DNA of 64,000 nt from Dokdonella fugitiva (GCF_014138265.1 NZ_JACGXL010000004.1:372001-436000); one strand, 5' to 3'; shown: positions 1 through 8,735, numbered from the stretch's first letter. The notes: generated by a model from the letters alone, not told the origin. Numbers and translations: made by a program.

Positions 1-499
1 GATCCTGCAGGTCGGCACCGGCATCCACTACGGCGGCGCGCATTCGGACTACGACATCGTGCTGGTCAAGTGGCGCGCGGACGGGCAGCTCGACACGTCG
101 ATCGGCCCGCTCGGTGCGCGCGCGTACAGTCTCGACTTCGGCGGTGCGAATCCGGCCAACGCGATCGACAACTTCGACCGTGCCTATGCGTTGGCACGCC
201 AGGGCGACGGCAAGATCGTCATCCTCGGCGAAAGCCGCGCACCCGGTTCGCTCACCGGCGTCACGCTCGTGCGCCTCACGCCGTCGCTCGACCTCGACCC
301 GAGCTTCGGCGACGGCGGCAAGGCGCGCTACCTCGCGCAGGTCGCGACGGACGACCTCGACTGCACGTACGCGGTGAATCCGCTGGTCCAGCCGGGACGC
401 ATCATCGCGGGCGTGCAGGCCTGCATCGGCAATGCCACGCTGGCGCAGGCGACGATGGGCGTCGAGAACGACCTGCTGTTCGCCGACGGCCTCGACTGA
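1..499 (+). CDS. delta-60 repeat secreted protein, C-terminal part (5' end outside window)
   Basis: The reading frame is already open at base 2, so the start lies upstream and only about 165 residues are visible. The motif DPSFGDGGKARY is a delta-60 (TIGR02608-type) beta-propeller repeat, as in the complete protein at 31193-32629. The protein ends LLFADGLD at the stop, the C-terminal tail shared by many exported proteins of this window. A GTG at 59 could be read as a start but it falls inside the domain. The protein is probably extracellular or outer-surface; its function is unknown. Confidence 0.8.
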   Translation, partial: ILQVGTGIHYGGAHSDYDIVLVKWRADGQLDTSIGPLGARAYSLDFGGANPANAIDNFDRAYALARQGDGKIVILGESRAPGSLTGVTLVRLTPSLDLDPSFGDGGKARYLAQVATDDLDCTYAVNPLVQPGRIIAGVQACIGNATLAQATMGVENDLLFADGLD

Positions 500-506
500 A
501 GCGCGT

Positions 507-1178
507 TCAGCCGCCGCGCCAGGGCGAGATCGTGCAGATGTCGCCGCTGCATTCCGGGTCGTAGACCGCGTCGGCCTGGATCACGTTGATGTAGTAGTCG
601 GTGTCCGGGCGCAGGTCGCACGCGAGCGCCGGGCTCGACGTGTTGAACTGCCAGAAGATCATCATCCCGTCCGCGCTCGGCACGTCGCGCGCGAGGCAGC
701 CCGGCGAGGGCAGCCACCGCGAGAAGTCGCCGCACGCATAACTGATCGCGATCGTCGTGTGCGGGCTCGGCACCGATGCGGGATTGACGAACGATCCGAA
801 CATGCCCGGCACCACCGTGGCCGGCGTGTGGAAATGCGCCGCCACGTAATTCCATCGGTGGAACTGCTTGAACACCGGCGCGGCGCCGGTCACGCCCGGC
901 CACGACGTCACGCCGTCGTAGGGATTGTTGTGGCCCCAGATGTCGTCGTACTCGGCCAACGGCACGTCGCGCCGATACGCCGGCTGCGCGCCGTACTGGA
1001 TGTCCGACTTGAGCAGGCGCAGGCGCTGCGTGCCGTCGGGCACGAGGATCGTGTCGGGGCAATCGGTGATCGCGTCGAACTCGTCGGCGAACACGACTTC
1101 GTCCCACGACGGAGGTACGGCGGAACAGGGCACGGCGAGCACGAGCAGCAGGCCGGCGAGGGCAAGACGGATACGCAA
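507..1178 (-). CDS. secreted hypothetical protein, tandem paralogue A
   Basis: This 223-residue protein uses a TTG start at 1178, chosen because AGGAGG sits 8 nt upstream and the frame then opens with a typical signal peptide (RIRLALAGLLLVLAVPCSA). The mature chain begins near WDEVVFADEFD, a near copy of the tail found at the C-terminus of other proteins here. It is clearly homologous, along its whole length, to the next gene (1350-2012); shared blocks include IWGHN-PYDGVT-WPGVTG and FHRWNY-AHF-TPATV. Paired cysteines (SPGCLARD, ECSGDICT) suggest disulphides. No known domain was recognised. It converges with the preceding gene, leaving only 7 nt between their stops. Confidence 0.75.
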   Translation of the reverse strand: MRIRLALAGLLLVLAVPCSAVPPSWDEVVFADEFDAITDCPDTILVPDGTQRLRLLKSDIQYGAQPAYRRDVPLAEYDDIWGHNNPYDGVTSWPGVTGAAPVFKQFHRWNYVAAHFHTPATVVPGMFGSFVNPASVPSPHTTIAISYACGDFSRWLPSPGCLARDVPSADGMMIFWQFNTSSPALACDLRPDTDYYINVIQADAVYDPECSGDICTISPWRGG

Positions 1179-1349
1179 GGTCGTAGCCTCCTCTGGGCGA
1201 CGGGTGGCAAGGAAACGTCCACCACTGCAGAGCAGGCTTTCTGGACGACGTGGGAGAACGGCGGCGAAACCGCAACGCATCATCATGCGCGAGCGCGGAT
1301 TCCGATTTCGTTCGGAAAACATTGTGCGAGCGTTGGAGCGGCGCGCTCG

Positions 1350-2012
1350 TCAGTTGCGCCAGGGCGCGACCGGACAGATGTCGCCGGCACACTCCGTATG
1401 CGAGTCCTCGTCCGACTGGATGATGTTGACGTAGTAGTCGGTGTCGGTTTCGAGGTTGCAGGCGGTTTGCGGACTCGACGAGCCGAATTGCCAGAACACC
1501 ATGTAGGCGTCGGCCGTCGGTACGTCGCGGGTGATGCAGCCGGGAGTCGGCAGGTGGTTGGCGAAGTCGCCGCAGGCGCGGCTGATCGCCATCGTGGTGT
1601 TTGGCCCGGCGATCGATGCGGGATTCACGAAACGCCCGGAGAAGCCCGGCGGAACCGTCGCCGGCGTCCTGAAATGCGCGCCGATGTAGTTCCAGCGGTG
1701 GAATTCCTTGATGACGGGCGCTGAGCCGGTGACGCCCGGCCACGCAGTGACGCCATCATAGGGCGTGTTGTGGCCCCAGATGTTGTCGTACTCGCCGAGG
1801 TAGGCCGCAGGCCGGAACGTCGGGAATACACCGTAGGAAATGTTGGAATTGAGCAGGCGCATGCGCGCCGTGCCATCGGGCACGACGGTGGTCGACGGGC
1901 AGGTGGCGAAACCTTCGAAGGCGTCGGCGAAGACGACTTCGCCCCACGGCGACGCGGCATGGCCGGGCGCGGCTCCGACCAGAAGGGCGATACACAAGAG
2001 ACGTGGCTTCAC
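1350..2012 (-). CDS. secreted hypothetical protein, tandem paralogue B
   Basis: This 220-residue exported protein starts at a GTG (2012) behind a GGGGAG ribosome binding site; the signal peptide is KPRLLCIALLVGAAPGHA. Just after cleavage comes WGEVVFADAFEGFATCP, matching paralogue A (507-1178). The two genes are in the same orientation, 171 nt apart, and probably arose by tandem duplication. Conserved cysteines and aromatic-rich blocks suggest a compact beta-rich extracellular fold. Function is unknown. The A+T-rich stretch upstream (2060-2115) is the likely promoter of the pair. Confidence 0.75.
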   Translation of the reverse strand: MKPRLLCIALLVGAAPGHAASPWGEVVFADAFEGFATCPSTTVVPDGTARMRLLNSNISYGVFPTFRPAAYLGEYDNIWGHNTPYDGVTAWPGVTGSAPVIKEFHRWNYIGAHFRTPATVPPGFSGRFVNPASIAGPNTTMAISRACGDFANHLPTPGCITRDVPTADAYMVFWQFGSSSPQTACNLETDTDYYVNIIQSDEDSHTECAGDICPVAPWRN

Positions 2013-2059
2013 GGAGGGCTCCCCTGGAGCAATGCCGCAATCCCTCGCGTGCGTTCGGT

Positions 2060-2115
2060 GACGATATACACCAAGTATACCCATCAAGTACAGGTATACG
2101 CAGGATATTTTTAGC
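2060..2115. promoter_or_regulatory. A+T-rich promoter region with GTATACC inverted repeat
   Basis: A strikingly A+T-rich block lies just upstream of the minus-strand gene starting at 2012. GTATACC (2075-2081) and GGTATAC (2093-2099) form a perfect 7-bp inverted repeat with an 11-nt spacer. The TATAC elements could be -10 boxes or an operator. No exact -35/-10 pair could be assigned with confidence. Confidence 0.35.
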
Positions 2116-2179
2116 TCAAGCCATCACAGAACGAGAGCTGCCCGGAGCCGCGGAATGCGCCCCCGGAGCGGCCGGGAAG

Positions 2180-3565
2180 TCAGTCGAAGCCGTTCGCGAA
2201 CAGGCGGTCGCCGTCGGCCTCGAGCGCGCCGATGTCCGCGGCCACGCCGTGTACGCGCGCGAACGCGCCGCCACGCTGGTCCGCGCTGAGTCCCTGCGCG
2301 TTGTTCCCCGCATCGATCGCGGGGCTGTCCGCACGCAGCAGGTGCGTGCGCGTTCGGCCGCCGTTGTCGCCGAGGCCGACCAAGCGCGGATCGGCGGCGA
2401 TCGTGTCGGCCGGCACCGGTGAGGTGCCGTGGTTCTCGATGAGGTTGTCGGCGCCGCCGAACGAGGCGCCGAGACCTTCGCCGACGTCGGGCGAACCGGC
2501 CGCGCCGCCGTTGCGTGCGATGATCGAACTCTGCAGGTCCGCCGCGAAGCCGGTCTGGAACAGGCCGGCGCCGAGCGGCAGCGCTTCCTGGTTGAAGGCG
2601 ATCGTCGCGTTCGCGACCGTCAGTGCGGCCTTCGCGTAGACGCCGCCGATCGTCGCCATCGTCGCGCGGTTGCCCGAGATCGTGCTGTTCGCGATCAGCG
2701 AAGCGGGTACGGTGTTGCCGCCCTTGAGTTGCACGCCGCCGACGAAGCCGGCTTCGTTGCCGGACACGGTCGAGTTGCGCAAGCTCGCGCGGCCGCCCGC
2801 GACTGCGCCGCCACCGCTGCCGAACGGCGAGGCGAGCGCCGCGACGGTGTTGCCGTCGATGGTCGAATAGTTCGCGTCGACGACGCCGGTCACGTACGCG
2901 CCGCCACCATTGGCGAAGCCGGCCGAGGCGACGCTGTCGGCGCGGTTGCCGCTGATCGTGCTGTTCGTCATCGTGAGGTCGCCGTGCACGTACGCGCCGC
3001 CACCGACCGCGTTGCCGAGCGAGGAATAGACGCGGTTGCCGTCGACGTGGCTGCCGACCATCGCGAGGATGCCGTCGACGAACAGGCCGCCGCCGCGATA
3101 GGTGCTCGTGCCGGCGATGCCGACGACCTTGCAGTCGCGGATCGCGACATCGGTGAGTTGCACGTTGCCGCCGGAGTAGATGCAGCCGCCGGAGAGGAAA
3201 CCGCTGCCGTTGCGCAACGTGAGGCCGCTGATCGTGAGCACGCCGGCTCCGGTGTGCTGGAACACGCGGTCGTACGCGTTGCCGTCGATCGCGAGGAGGC
3301 CGGATCCGGGCCCCTGCACCGTGACGAAACTCGGCAGCTCGATGCGACCGGTGGTCAGCGTGATGAGGCTGCACTGCAACTGGCCGAGATCGATCACGTC
3401 CGTGTTGCCGGCCGCCTGCGCCGCCGCGCGCAGGCTGCCCGTGCCGCCGTTGAGGCAGTTCGTGACCGGGATCGTCGCCGCGCCGGCGGTGGCGCCGCAG
3501 AGGAGGAGCACACCGGCGGCGAGCGGTCGCAACGCAGGCATCGGCGGACGGGCGAAGCGGGACAT
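2180..3565 (-). CDS. choice-of-anchor Q / right-handed beta-helix secreted protein
   Basis: This 461-residue protein has a signal peptide (RPLAAGVLLLCGATAGA). Its start region, TNCLNGGTGSLRAA...LITLTTGRIELP, and end, PAIDAGN...DIGALEADGDRLFANGFD, are typical of the choice-of-anchor Q/CSLREA-like beta-helix proteins of gammaproteobacteria. The middle is a string of parallel beta-helix rungs (NSTISGN, ANSTISGNRA). The ATG at 3565 was chosen because it opens the signal peptide. The tail LFANGFD ends at the stop codon. It is a paralogue of 13733-15142. It is presumed to sit on the cell surface or outside; no catalytic residues were recognised. Confidence 0.8.
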   Translation of the reverse strand: MSRFARPPMPALRPLAAGVLLLCGATAGAATIPVTNCLNGGTGSLRAAAQAAGNTDVIDLGQLQCSLITLTTGRIELPSFVTVQGPGSGLLAIDGNAYDRVFQHTGAGVLTISGLTLRNGSGFLSGGCIYSGGNVQLTDVAIRDCKVVGIAGTSTYRGGGLFVDGILAMVGSHVDGNRVYSSLGNAVGGGAYVHGDLTMTNSTISGNRADSVASAGFANGGGAYVTGVVDANYSTIDGNTVAALASPFGSGGGAVAGGRASLRNSTVSGNEAGFVGGVQLKGGNTVPASLIANSTISGNRATMATIGGVYAKAALTVANATIAFNQEALPLGAGLFQTGFAADLQSSIIARNGGAAGSPDVGEGLGASFGGADNLIENHGTSPVPADTIAADPRLVGLGDNGGRTRTHLLRADSPAIDAGNNAQGLSADQRGGAFARVHGVAADIGALEADGDRLFANGFD

Positions 3566-3712
3566 GACGACCTCGACACGGACAGGGATGCTGCGTCGAA
3601 CGCCGCAGCGCCCGTACCTCGGACACGCGTGGCGGTCCGTGCTGAACTTTCCGCGCGTCGCACGCACCAAACCACGGAGAGGCGCGACCGCGCCGCTGTC
3701 CGGGAGGGCCTC

Positions 3713-4222
3713 ATGTCGAAGTCCGTCGCCGTCGCATTCACTCTCGCCGTGGCCGCGGGCGTCGCGCGCGCCGACGAGGCGATTCCGAACCCGCTGATCG
3801 ACTACGACGGCTTCCAGCGCATCGTCGCGTCGTCGAAGGACGAACGCGAGTCGCACCGCCTGAGCGAAGTGGCGTTCCTCGCGCGCATGCGCGAGCCCGG
3901 CGTGATCGTGCTCGACGCGCGCAGCGAAGCGCGTTACCGCATGCGCCACGTCAAGGGCGCGGTGAACCTGCCGTTCACCGAGTTCACCGCCGAGTCGCTC
4001 GCGCGCGTCGCGCCGCGCACGGACGCGAAGATCCTCATCTATTGCAACAACAACTTCCGCGACAGCCCGCAGGCGTTCGCACCGAAGGCGGCAACGGCGT
4101 CGCTGAACCTGTCGACCTGGACGTCGCTGAAATCCTACGGCTACACCAACGTCTACGAACTCGGCCCGCTGCTGTCGGTCGATGCGACGCGCATCCCGTT
4201 CGAAGGCAGCGAAGTGGACTGA
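3713..4222 (+). CDS. periplasmic single-domain rhodanese-like protein
   Basis: 169 residues: a signal peptide (SVAVAFTLAVAAGVARA) followed by one rhodanese domain. VIVLDARSEARYRMRHVKGA is the CH2A-type entry motif and YCNNNFRDS is the active-site loop, with the catalytic cysteine at residue 111 and Arg116 giving a C-X4-R loop. Such proteins transfer sulfane sulfur or bind thiols in the periplasm; the substrate cannot be told. The ATG at 3713 follows GGGAGGG. The gene diverges from the beta-helix gene at 2180-3565 and converges on the haem protein gene at 4275, with a strong hairpin in between. Confidence 0.85.
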   Translation: MSKSVAVAFTLAVAAGVARADEAIPNPLIDYDGFQRIVASSKDERESHRLSEVAFLARMREPGVIVLDARSEARYRMRHVKGAVNLPFTEFTAESLARVAPRTDAKILIYCNNNFRDSPQAFAPKAATASLNLSTWTSLKSYGYTNVYELGPLLSVDATRIPFEGSEVD

Positions 4223-4229
4223 TGCGCGC

Positions 4230-4263
4230 AACGCGCGTGCCGCGCAGCGGCGGCACGCGCGTT
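4230..4263. terminator. bidirectional hairpin between convergent genes
   Basis: A perfect 14-bp stem (4230-4243 with 4250-4263) and 6-nt loop lie 8 nt after the rhodanese stop and 12 nt beyond the stop of the convergent haem protein gene. There is no long T-run, but the position and stability fit a shared transcription terminator. Confidence 0.6.
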
Positions 4264-4274
4264 CGCAGGGGCGG

Positions 4275-5441
4275 TCAGTTCGACGGCGGCGGCAGTGCGA
4301 GCGTGAGCGACCAGACGAAGTCGCGCAGCACGTAGCCGGACGGTGGCGGTTGCGGGGCGCCGATGATGAAGTTCGGGTTCTGCTCGTTGCCCGCTGGGTT
4401 GATCGACGACAGGTTGTGGCAGGTGATGCACGACGACTTCGCCATCGCCTGCGGGTTGCCCGCGTTGTCGCCTTCGATGATCGAGTTGCCGAGGCGCGTC
4501 GGCTTGCCGCTCGCGTCGAGGAAGTCGACCTGCACGCCGTCGAGGCGATAGTTGAACCATTCCGGCGCGAGGTTCGCCTGCACCATGAGCGCCTTCAGCG
4601 CCGCGGTCTGCTGGGTCGACGCACCCTGGCTCGTCGCCGGGCTCGAGCCCCACGGGTCGTTGCAGCCGAGCACCTTGCAGCGCTGCGGATTGGTCGTCGT
4701 GTTCTGCGGCTCGAACGTCGCCCAGATCCACTTGTCGATGAGCTTGGAGATGAGGTGGATGCCGCCGAGCGCGTAGCAGGTGCCGCCGACGTTCTCGACG
4801 TGCACGCCTTGCGGCGGGTTGTTGCAGCTGCCGAGCTGGATCCAGTCGGCCTTGATCTCGACCGCCGGCGCGGGGAACTTGAACACGTTGCCCGCTTCGA
4901 TGAACTTGACCTGCCCCGGCCGCGTGTTGAGGCCGTTCGCGACGATGTACTGCTGCGCGTCCGGATTGAGGCGCGCCTCCTCGCAGATCGTGCGCCCGCT
5001 CCAGGTGTTCGAGTTGCAGTTCTGGTTCGCGATGTCGGGCAGCGCCGCGTGCGCGTTCGCGGCATCCTTCGCGTCCTTCGCCTTGCCCTTCTTCTTGTCC
5101 TTGCCCATCGCGTCGGCCTGCGCGCGCAGCAGCGCGGCGAGTGGACTCATGTGGAAGCGCGGCCGCTCGCCCGCGGCGAGCGCGGCGCCGCCGGCGCCGT
5201 ACAGCTGGTTCTGCTCGATCCAGGTCTGCCAGGTCACGTACGGGTACTGCACGGTGTTGACCGGACAGGTCGCCGCGACGAACAACTGCCAGGCCGTCTG
5301 TTCCGGCGTCGAAGCGACCGACGTCGGCGGCGAGCACGCAGGCGAGGCGCCCTCGGCCGCGCGCGCATCCATTCCCAACACTCCGCACAACATCAACGAC
5401 GCGCCGGCGAGGCCGCGCGCGACACAGGTGGCTCCCTTCAT
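4275..5441 (-). CDS. exported c-type haem (single CXXCH) protein
   Basis: 388 residues with a long signal peptide (about residues 1-29, ending ARA). A single covalent haem site, CITCH, lies near the C-terminus (SSCITCHNLSSINPAGNEQNP). The first two-thirds lack haem motifs and carry several cysteines (CEEARLNPDAQQY, GSCNNP, CKVLGCNDPW). A lysine-rich linker (KDKKKGKAKDAKDA) interrupts the domain. It resembles large monohaem cytochrome-like proteins of unknown role; a periplasmic redox or binding function is inferred. The start at 5441 is supported by CGGAGG 8 nt upstream. Confidence 0.7.
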   Translation of the reverse strand: MKGATCVARGLAGASLMLCGVLGMDARAAEGASPACSPPTSVASTPEQTAWQLFVAATCPVNTVQYPYVTWQTWIEQNQLYGAGGAALAAGERPRFHMSPLAALLRAQADAMGKDKKKGKAKDAKDAANAHAALPDIANQNCNSNTWSGRTICEEARLNPDAQQYIVANGLNTRPGQVKFIEAGNVFKFPAPAVEIKADWIQLGSCNNPPQGVHVENVGGTCYALGGIHLISKLIDKWIWATFEPQNTTTNPQRCKVLGCNDPWGSSPATSQGASTQQTAALKALMVQANLAPEWFNYRLDGVQVDFLDASGKPTRLGNSIIEGDNAGNPQAMAKSSCITCHNLSSINPAGNEQNPNFIIGAPQPPPSGYVLRDFVWSLTLALPPPSN

Positions 5442-5766
5442 GGTGCATCCTCCGGTAGCTGGCGTGGGACATACGGGGACGCGCCGGCGCGGCCACGGGC
5501 AAGCCGATCGAATACGCGAGACGGTTCGAAGATCCCCCTTGGCGCGACCGCTGGGCGGCGCCGCCACATCGTATCAAAACATCCACAGTAATACAGGTGT
5601 ATTGGTATACCTCAGTGCGGCGAATGGATCAGCGATGCTGAGGCCTGCCGCCACGCGAGCCGCGCCAGTGGCCCGGCATCGGCGCGCACGAGTGGCCCTG
5701 TTCGGCCGGCGTCGCGCGGCGCAGCCTCGGCTCGCGCGCACCGTGCGCATGCCGAGGGCTGCACCG
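5442..5766. promoter_or_regulatory. divergent intergenic region with palindromic A+T-rich core
   Basis: 325 nt between two divergent genes. Most of it is GC-rich without recognisable signals. Positions 5570-5615 are A+T-rich, with AATACA-GG-TGTATT (5590-5603, inverted repeat) immediately followed by the palindrome GGTATACC (5604-5611). This is a plausible promoter or operator core for one or both genes. Confidence 0.35.
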
Positions 5767-6336
5767 ATGATCGCCTTGCACTTCCTGCCTGCCGCGGGCC
5801 TCTCGCTCGCATTCGCCTGCTGCGCGGTGACCGCCGTGGCCGCGCCGCCGGACGCACCGAAGGCCGCGCAGGACCTGTCCGGCCTGCACGATTTCGACTT
5901 CGCGGTGGGCGACTGGCGCGTGCACCACCGCCTGGTCAGCGCGAAGACACGCCAGTGGATCGAATTCGACGGCACGATGAGCACGCGCAAGATCATGGAA
6001 GGCTTCGGCAACGTCGAGGACAACGTGCTCGATTCGCCGAACGGCCGCTACCGTGCCGTCGGGATGCGCGCCTACGATCCGAAGACCGGCTCGTGGGCGA
6101 TCTGGTGGGTCGACGGCCGCGATCCGCACGGAGCGATCGATCCGCCGGTCAAGGGTCGTTTCGAGAACGGCGTGGGCCGCTTCTATTCCGACGGCATGGT
6201 CAACGGCAAGCCGGTCCGCACGCGCTACCAGTGGTCGCACGCCGATGCCGACCACGCGCACTGGGAACAGGCCTCTTCATCCGATGGCGGCAAGTCCTGG
6301 GAGACCAACTGGACGATGGAGTTCACGCGCCGCTGA
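5767..6336 (+). CDS. exported DUF1579-like conserved protein
   Basis: 189 residues with an N-terminal signal peptide (residues 1-25, ending AVA). The body (LHDFDFAVGDWRVHHR, FDGTMSTRKIMEGFGNVEDN, YDPKTGSWAIWWVDGRDP, SDGGKSWETNWTMEFTR) belongs to a widespread family usually annotated as DUF1579 or hypothetical and predicted to form a calycin-like beta-barrel. The exact reaction is unknown. The ATG at 5767 is preferred over one at 5749 because GAGGG lies 8 nt before it and the hydrophobic segment follows directly. It is transcribed away from the haem gene. Confidence 0.75.
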   Translation: MIALHFLPAAGLSLAFACCAVTAVAAPPDAPKAAQDLSGLHDFDFAVGDWRVHHRLVSAKTRQWIEFDGTMSTRKIMEGFGNVEDNVLDSPNGRYRAVGMRAYDPKTGSWAIWWVDGRDPHGAIDPPVKGRFENGVGRFYSDGMVNGKPVRTRYQWSHADADHAHWEQASSSDGGKSWETNWTMEFTRR

Positions 6337-6378
6337 AGAGGCCGCTGGTCCGGACCTCCCCACCTGTCCATTCGTGCT

Positions 6379-7179
6379 TCACGGCCCCTTCGGCTTGATG
6401 CGACCGTTCTCCACGAGCCAGAGGTGGCCGCCGGTCGCGAGCATGATCGGCTTGGGATAGCTGAGGCTGAGGAACACGTCCATCGGCACCGGCAGCTCGC
6501 CTTGCGTACGGTTCTCGAGCCTCACGTAGAGCTCGGCGTCGTTGTCGGCCATGCTGATGCAATCCTTCGAGTACGCCTCGCTCGACACGAGCCGCGTGCC
6601 GTCCGCGGAGACGTCGAAACGCAGCAGAGGGCCGAGCGGGATCACCTTCGCACGATCCGACTCCGGGAACAGGTAGACGTCCCAGCGCTGCTCCGCGCCG
6701 GGCAGGATCACCGTGCCGAACGCGGCGCCGCACAGCTCGTCCGCGTTGGCGAGCGCGGTCTGCCGCGCGCGGTACATCGCGGCTTCGGCTGCATCCGGCG
6801 CGCGCGCGGGCGCGGTCGTCACCTGCGGCAGCCCCTTGCCCGGCGGCGGCAACAGCACATCGGCTTGGACATGCGCGACCGCGTCGGCGTCCTCGACGAA
6901 CAGGCTCACGCGCGTGCCCTGCGGCAGTTCGGTGATGATCCAGCCGCCGACGTCGGGCAGCGGTATCGCGATGCCCTGCGCCGCCAGCGCATCGCGCGCG
7001 CGCTGCGCGGCCTGGTCCTGGCGGTAGATCGCGCGCCCCGCGGCTTCGACGCGCGCGATGGCCGAAGCCTCGGTGGCCGATGCCGCCCGCGGCGCGAGCG
7101 GTGCATTCACCTTCGGCGGCGCCGGCGCGCATCCGGCGAGGACGAGGACCGCGGCGGTCAGGACTAATCGGACAGGCAC
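6379..7179 (-). CDS. lipoprotein, paralogue of 18846-19688
   Basis: 266 residues with a type II signal peptide and lipobox (VLVLAGC), so probably lipid-anchored in the cell envelope. It starts at GTG 7179, with GGAGG six bases upstream. It shares with the gene at 18846-19688 the blocks IYRQDQ, GGWIITE, LAPARAPD-like, CGAAFGTVILPG, DVYLF, VSADGTRL, SKDCIS, LSLSYP and HLWLV-NGRI. No known domain was recognised. Four conserved positions with cysteines suggest one disulphide. The gene converges on the DUF1579-like gene. Confidence 0.75.
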   Translation of the reverse strand: MPVRLVLTAAVLVLAGCAPAPPKVNAPLAPRAASATEASAIARVEAAGRAIYRQDQAAQRARDALAAQGIAIPLPDVGGWIITELPQGTRVSLFVEDADAVAHVQADVLLPPPGKGLPQVTTAPARAPDAAEAAMYRARQTALANADELCGAAFGTVILPGAEQRWDVYLFPESDRAKVIPLGPLLRFDVSADGTRLVSSEAYSKDCISMADNDAELYVRLENRTQGELPVPMDVFLSLSYPKPIMLATGGHLWLVENGRIKPKGP

Positions 7180-7259
7180 TCATCACCTCCGTGGCTGGCG
7201 CACGCAGCATAGGCCGACCGCGTGGACGCGTCGATGCGACGCACGCTCCCGCCGGGCGC

Positions 7260-7451
7260 TCAACGCCGCTTCGCGTCCTGCACGAATTCCTCCTTGAACG
7301 CAGCCGGATCGAGCGCGACCGAGAGGATCGTGTGGCAATGCGGACAGTCGTAGCTGACGCCGCGCCACTGCTTCGTGCTCGCCTGGATCGGCATCGCGCG
7401 TGCGTTGACGTGGTCGACCGGCTTTTCGCATTTCGGGCACTTGGACGACAT
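7260..7451 (-). CDS. small zinc-ribbon protein
   Basis: 63 residues. Two CXXC knuckles, CPKC near the N-terminus and CPHC near residue 35, make a classic four-cysteine zinc ribbon (CPKCEKPVDH ... YDCPHCHTIL). It is cytoplasmic, with no signal peptide. Such proteins act as nucleic-acid or protein adaptors; the partner cannot be inferred here. The next upstream gene on the same strand (DUF1801) begins 117 nt further on. Confidence 0.75.
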   Translation of the reverse strand: MSSKCPKCEKPVDHVNARAMPIQASTKQWRGVSYDCPHCHTILSVALDPAAFKEEFVQDAKRR

Positions 7452-7568
7452 CGGTGCGCTCCTTCCAAGGCGTGCGGTACCGGCTTGGAACCGGCACGTC
7501 CGCGCGAAGTTCCATCGCGGCTCGCGCCGACGCGCCGGCGCAGGGGAAACGGCGGGGACGCGGCGTAC

Positions 7569-7943
7569 TCATGCGCCGGATGCGGCGTCCAGCGCGACCG
7601 CGGCGCGCACGAGCCGGCGAGCGACCGTCGCGCCGATCACCATGCCTTCGCGCAGGTCGAGCGTCGCCATCTCGTACTTGCCGCCGGGCTTGAGGCGCGG
7701 CTCGATCGCGCGCAGGCGCTGTCCGCGCCAGAAGCCGAACAGGACGCGCCGTTCCTCGGCGCGGATGAGCAGGACGGGCCCGTCGCCGATATAGACGAGG
7801 TGCCCCCACTTGATCACCTCGTCGAGGTTCGCGGCGCCGCGCACCGCCGCGCGCAGGTGTTCGACGCAATCGCGCCGCCAGCCGTCGAGCGCGTCGACGT
7901 ACGCGTCGGGATCCTTCGCCGCCACCGCCTTGCCCATCGCCAT
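7569..7943 (-). CDS. DUF1801 (YdhG-like) protein
   Basis: 124 residues, cytoplasmic. LRAAVRGAANLDEVIKWGHLVYIGDGPVLLI and VLFGFWRG match the DUF1801/YdhG family, a small alpha-beta fold of unknown biochemical role. The ATG at 7943 (MAMGKAV) was chosen because the family begins here and a GGAAG lies upstream; an in-frame ATG two codons later is an alternative. Confidence 0.8.
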   Translation of the reverse strand: MAMGKAVAAKDPDAYVDALDGWRRDCVEHLRAAVRGAANLDEVIKWGHLVYIGDGPVLLIRAEERRVLFGFWRGQRLRAIEPRLKPGGKYEMATLDLREGMVIGATVARRLVRAAVALDAASGA

Positions 7944-8125
7944 GTCGTCGCTTCCGCGATCGCCGGGGGTCGTGCGTCGCAGCGTACACGCGACCACGCC
8001 GGCCCGCGGTGCAGGCATTGCGCGCATGGCCGCGCGGATCCGCGCCGACGACGTGGAGCGGCAGGCCGGCGCAGACCGTGTCGCGCGCGCGACCGCGGCC
8101 CGCGCGCGCCGCTATCATGCGGCGC

Positions 8126-8692
8126 ATGACGCACGACACGACCGCGCTCAATCGCGAGCGCCATCGCTTCGAAGGCGCGACGCAGGTGTGGCTGTTCGGC
8201 TACGGCTCGCTGATCTGGAAGGCGGACTTCGATTTCATCGAGCGCCGCCGCGCGCGCCTGTACGGCTGGTCGCGCCGCTTCTGGCAGGGTTCGCACGACC
8301 ATCGCGGCACGCCGGACGCGCCGGGACGCGTGCTCACGCTCGCGCGCGAGGCCGGCGCGACCTGCGTCGGCGCCGCCTACCTCGTCACGCCCGCCGTGTT
8401 CGATGCGCTCGACCAGCGCGAGAAGAACGGCTACCTGCGCCACGTCGAACCGCTCGAGTTCGACGACGGCGAGCGCGCGGACGGCCTCGTCTACATCGCC
8501 GACGAACACAATGCGGCCTGGCTCGGACCGGCGTCCGACGCGGCGATCGCGCGCCAGATCGCCGACGCGCACGGCCCGAGCGGTGCCAACCGCGACTACG
8601 TGTTCCACCTCGCCGAAGCATTGCGCGCCGAGGACGCCGACGACGCGCACGTGTTCGCGATCGAGCGCGCGCTGCGCCAAATCGCCGCCTGA
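8126..8692 (+). CDS. chaC: gamma-glutamylcyclotransferase, ChaC family
   Basis: 188 residues. VWLFGYGSLIWK holds the YGSL substrate-binding loop of the gamma-glutamylcyclotransferase fold, and DQREKNGYLR carries the conserved catalytic glutamate of the ChaC/GCG group. These enzymes release 5-oxoproline from glutathione in the cytosol. The length fits the short ChaC forms. The ATG at 8126 is used; an ATG at 8117 lies in a TATCAT sequence that could instead be the -10 box. Confidence 0.85.
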   Translation: MTHDTTALNRERHRFEGATQVWLFGYGSLIWKADFDFIERRRARLYGWSRRFWQGSHDHRGTPDAPGRVLTLAREAGATCVGAAYLVTPAVFDALDQREKNGYLRHVEPLEFDDGERADGLVYIADEHNAAWLGPASDAAIARQIADAHGPSGANRDYVFHLAEALRAEDADDAHVFAIERALRQIAA

Positions 8693-8717
8693 GGCGACGC
8701 TTCGCGCCGGCGCACGA

Positions 8718-8735
8718 CGCGTGGTATACCGGCGC
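8718..8735 (+). promoter_or_regulatory. possible -10 element TATACC
   Basis: GGTATACC at 8723-8730, about 70 nt before the next gene, resembles a -10 box in an otherwise GC-rich gap. No clear -35 element is visible. Confidence 0.3.
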
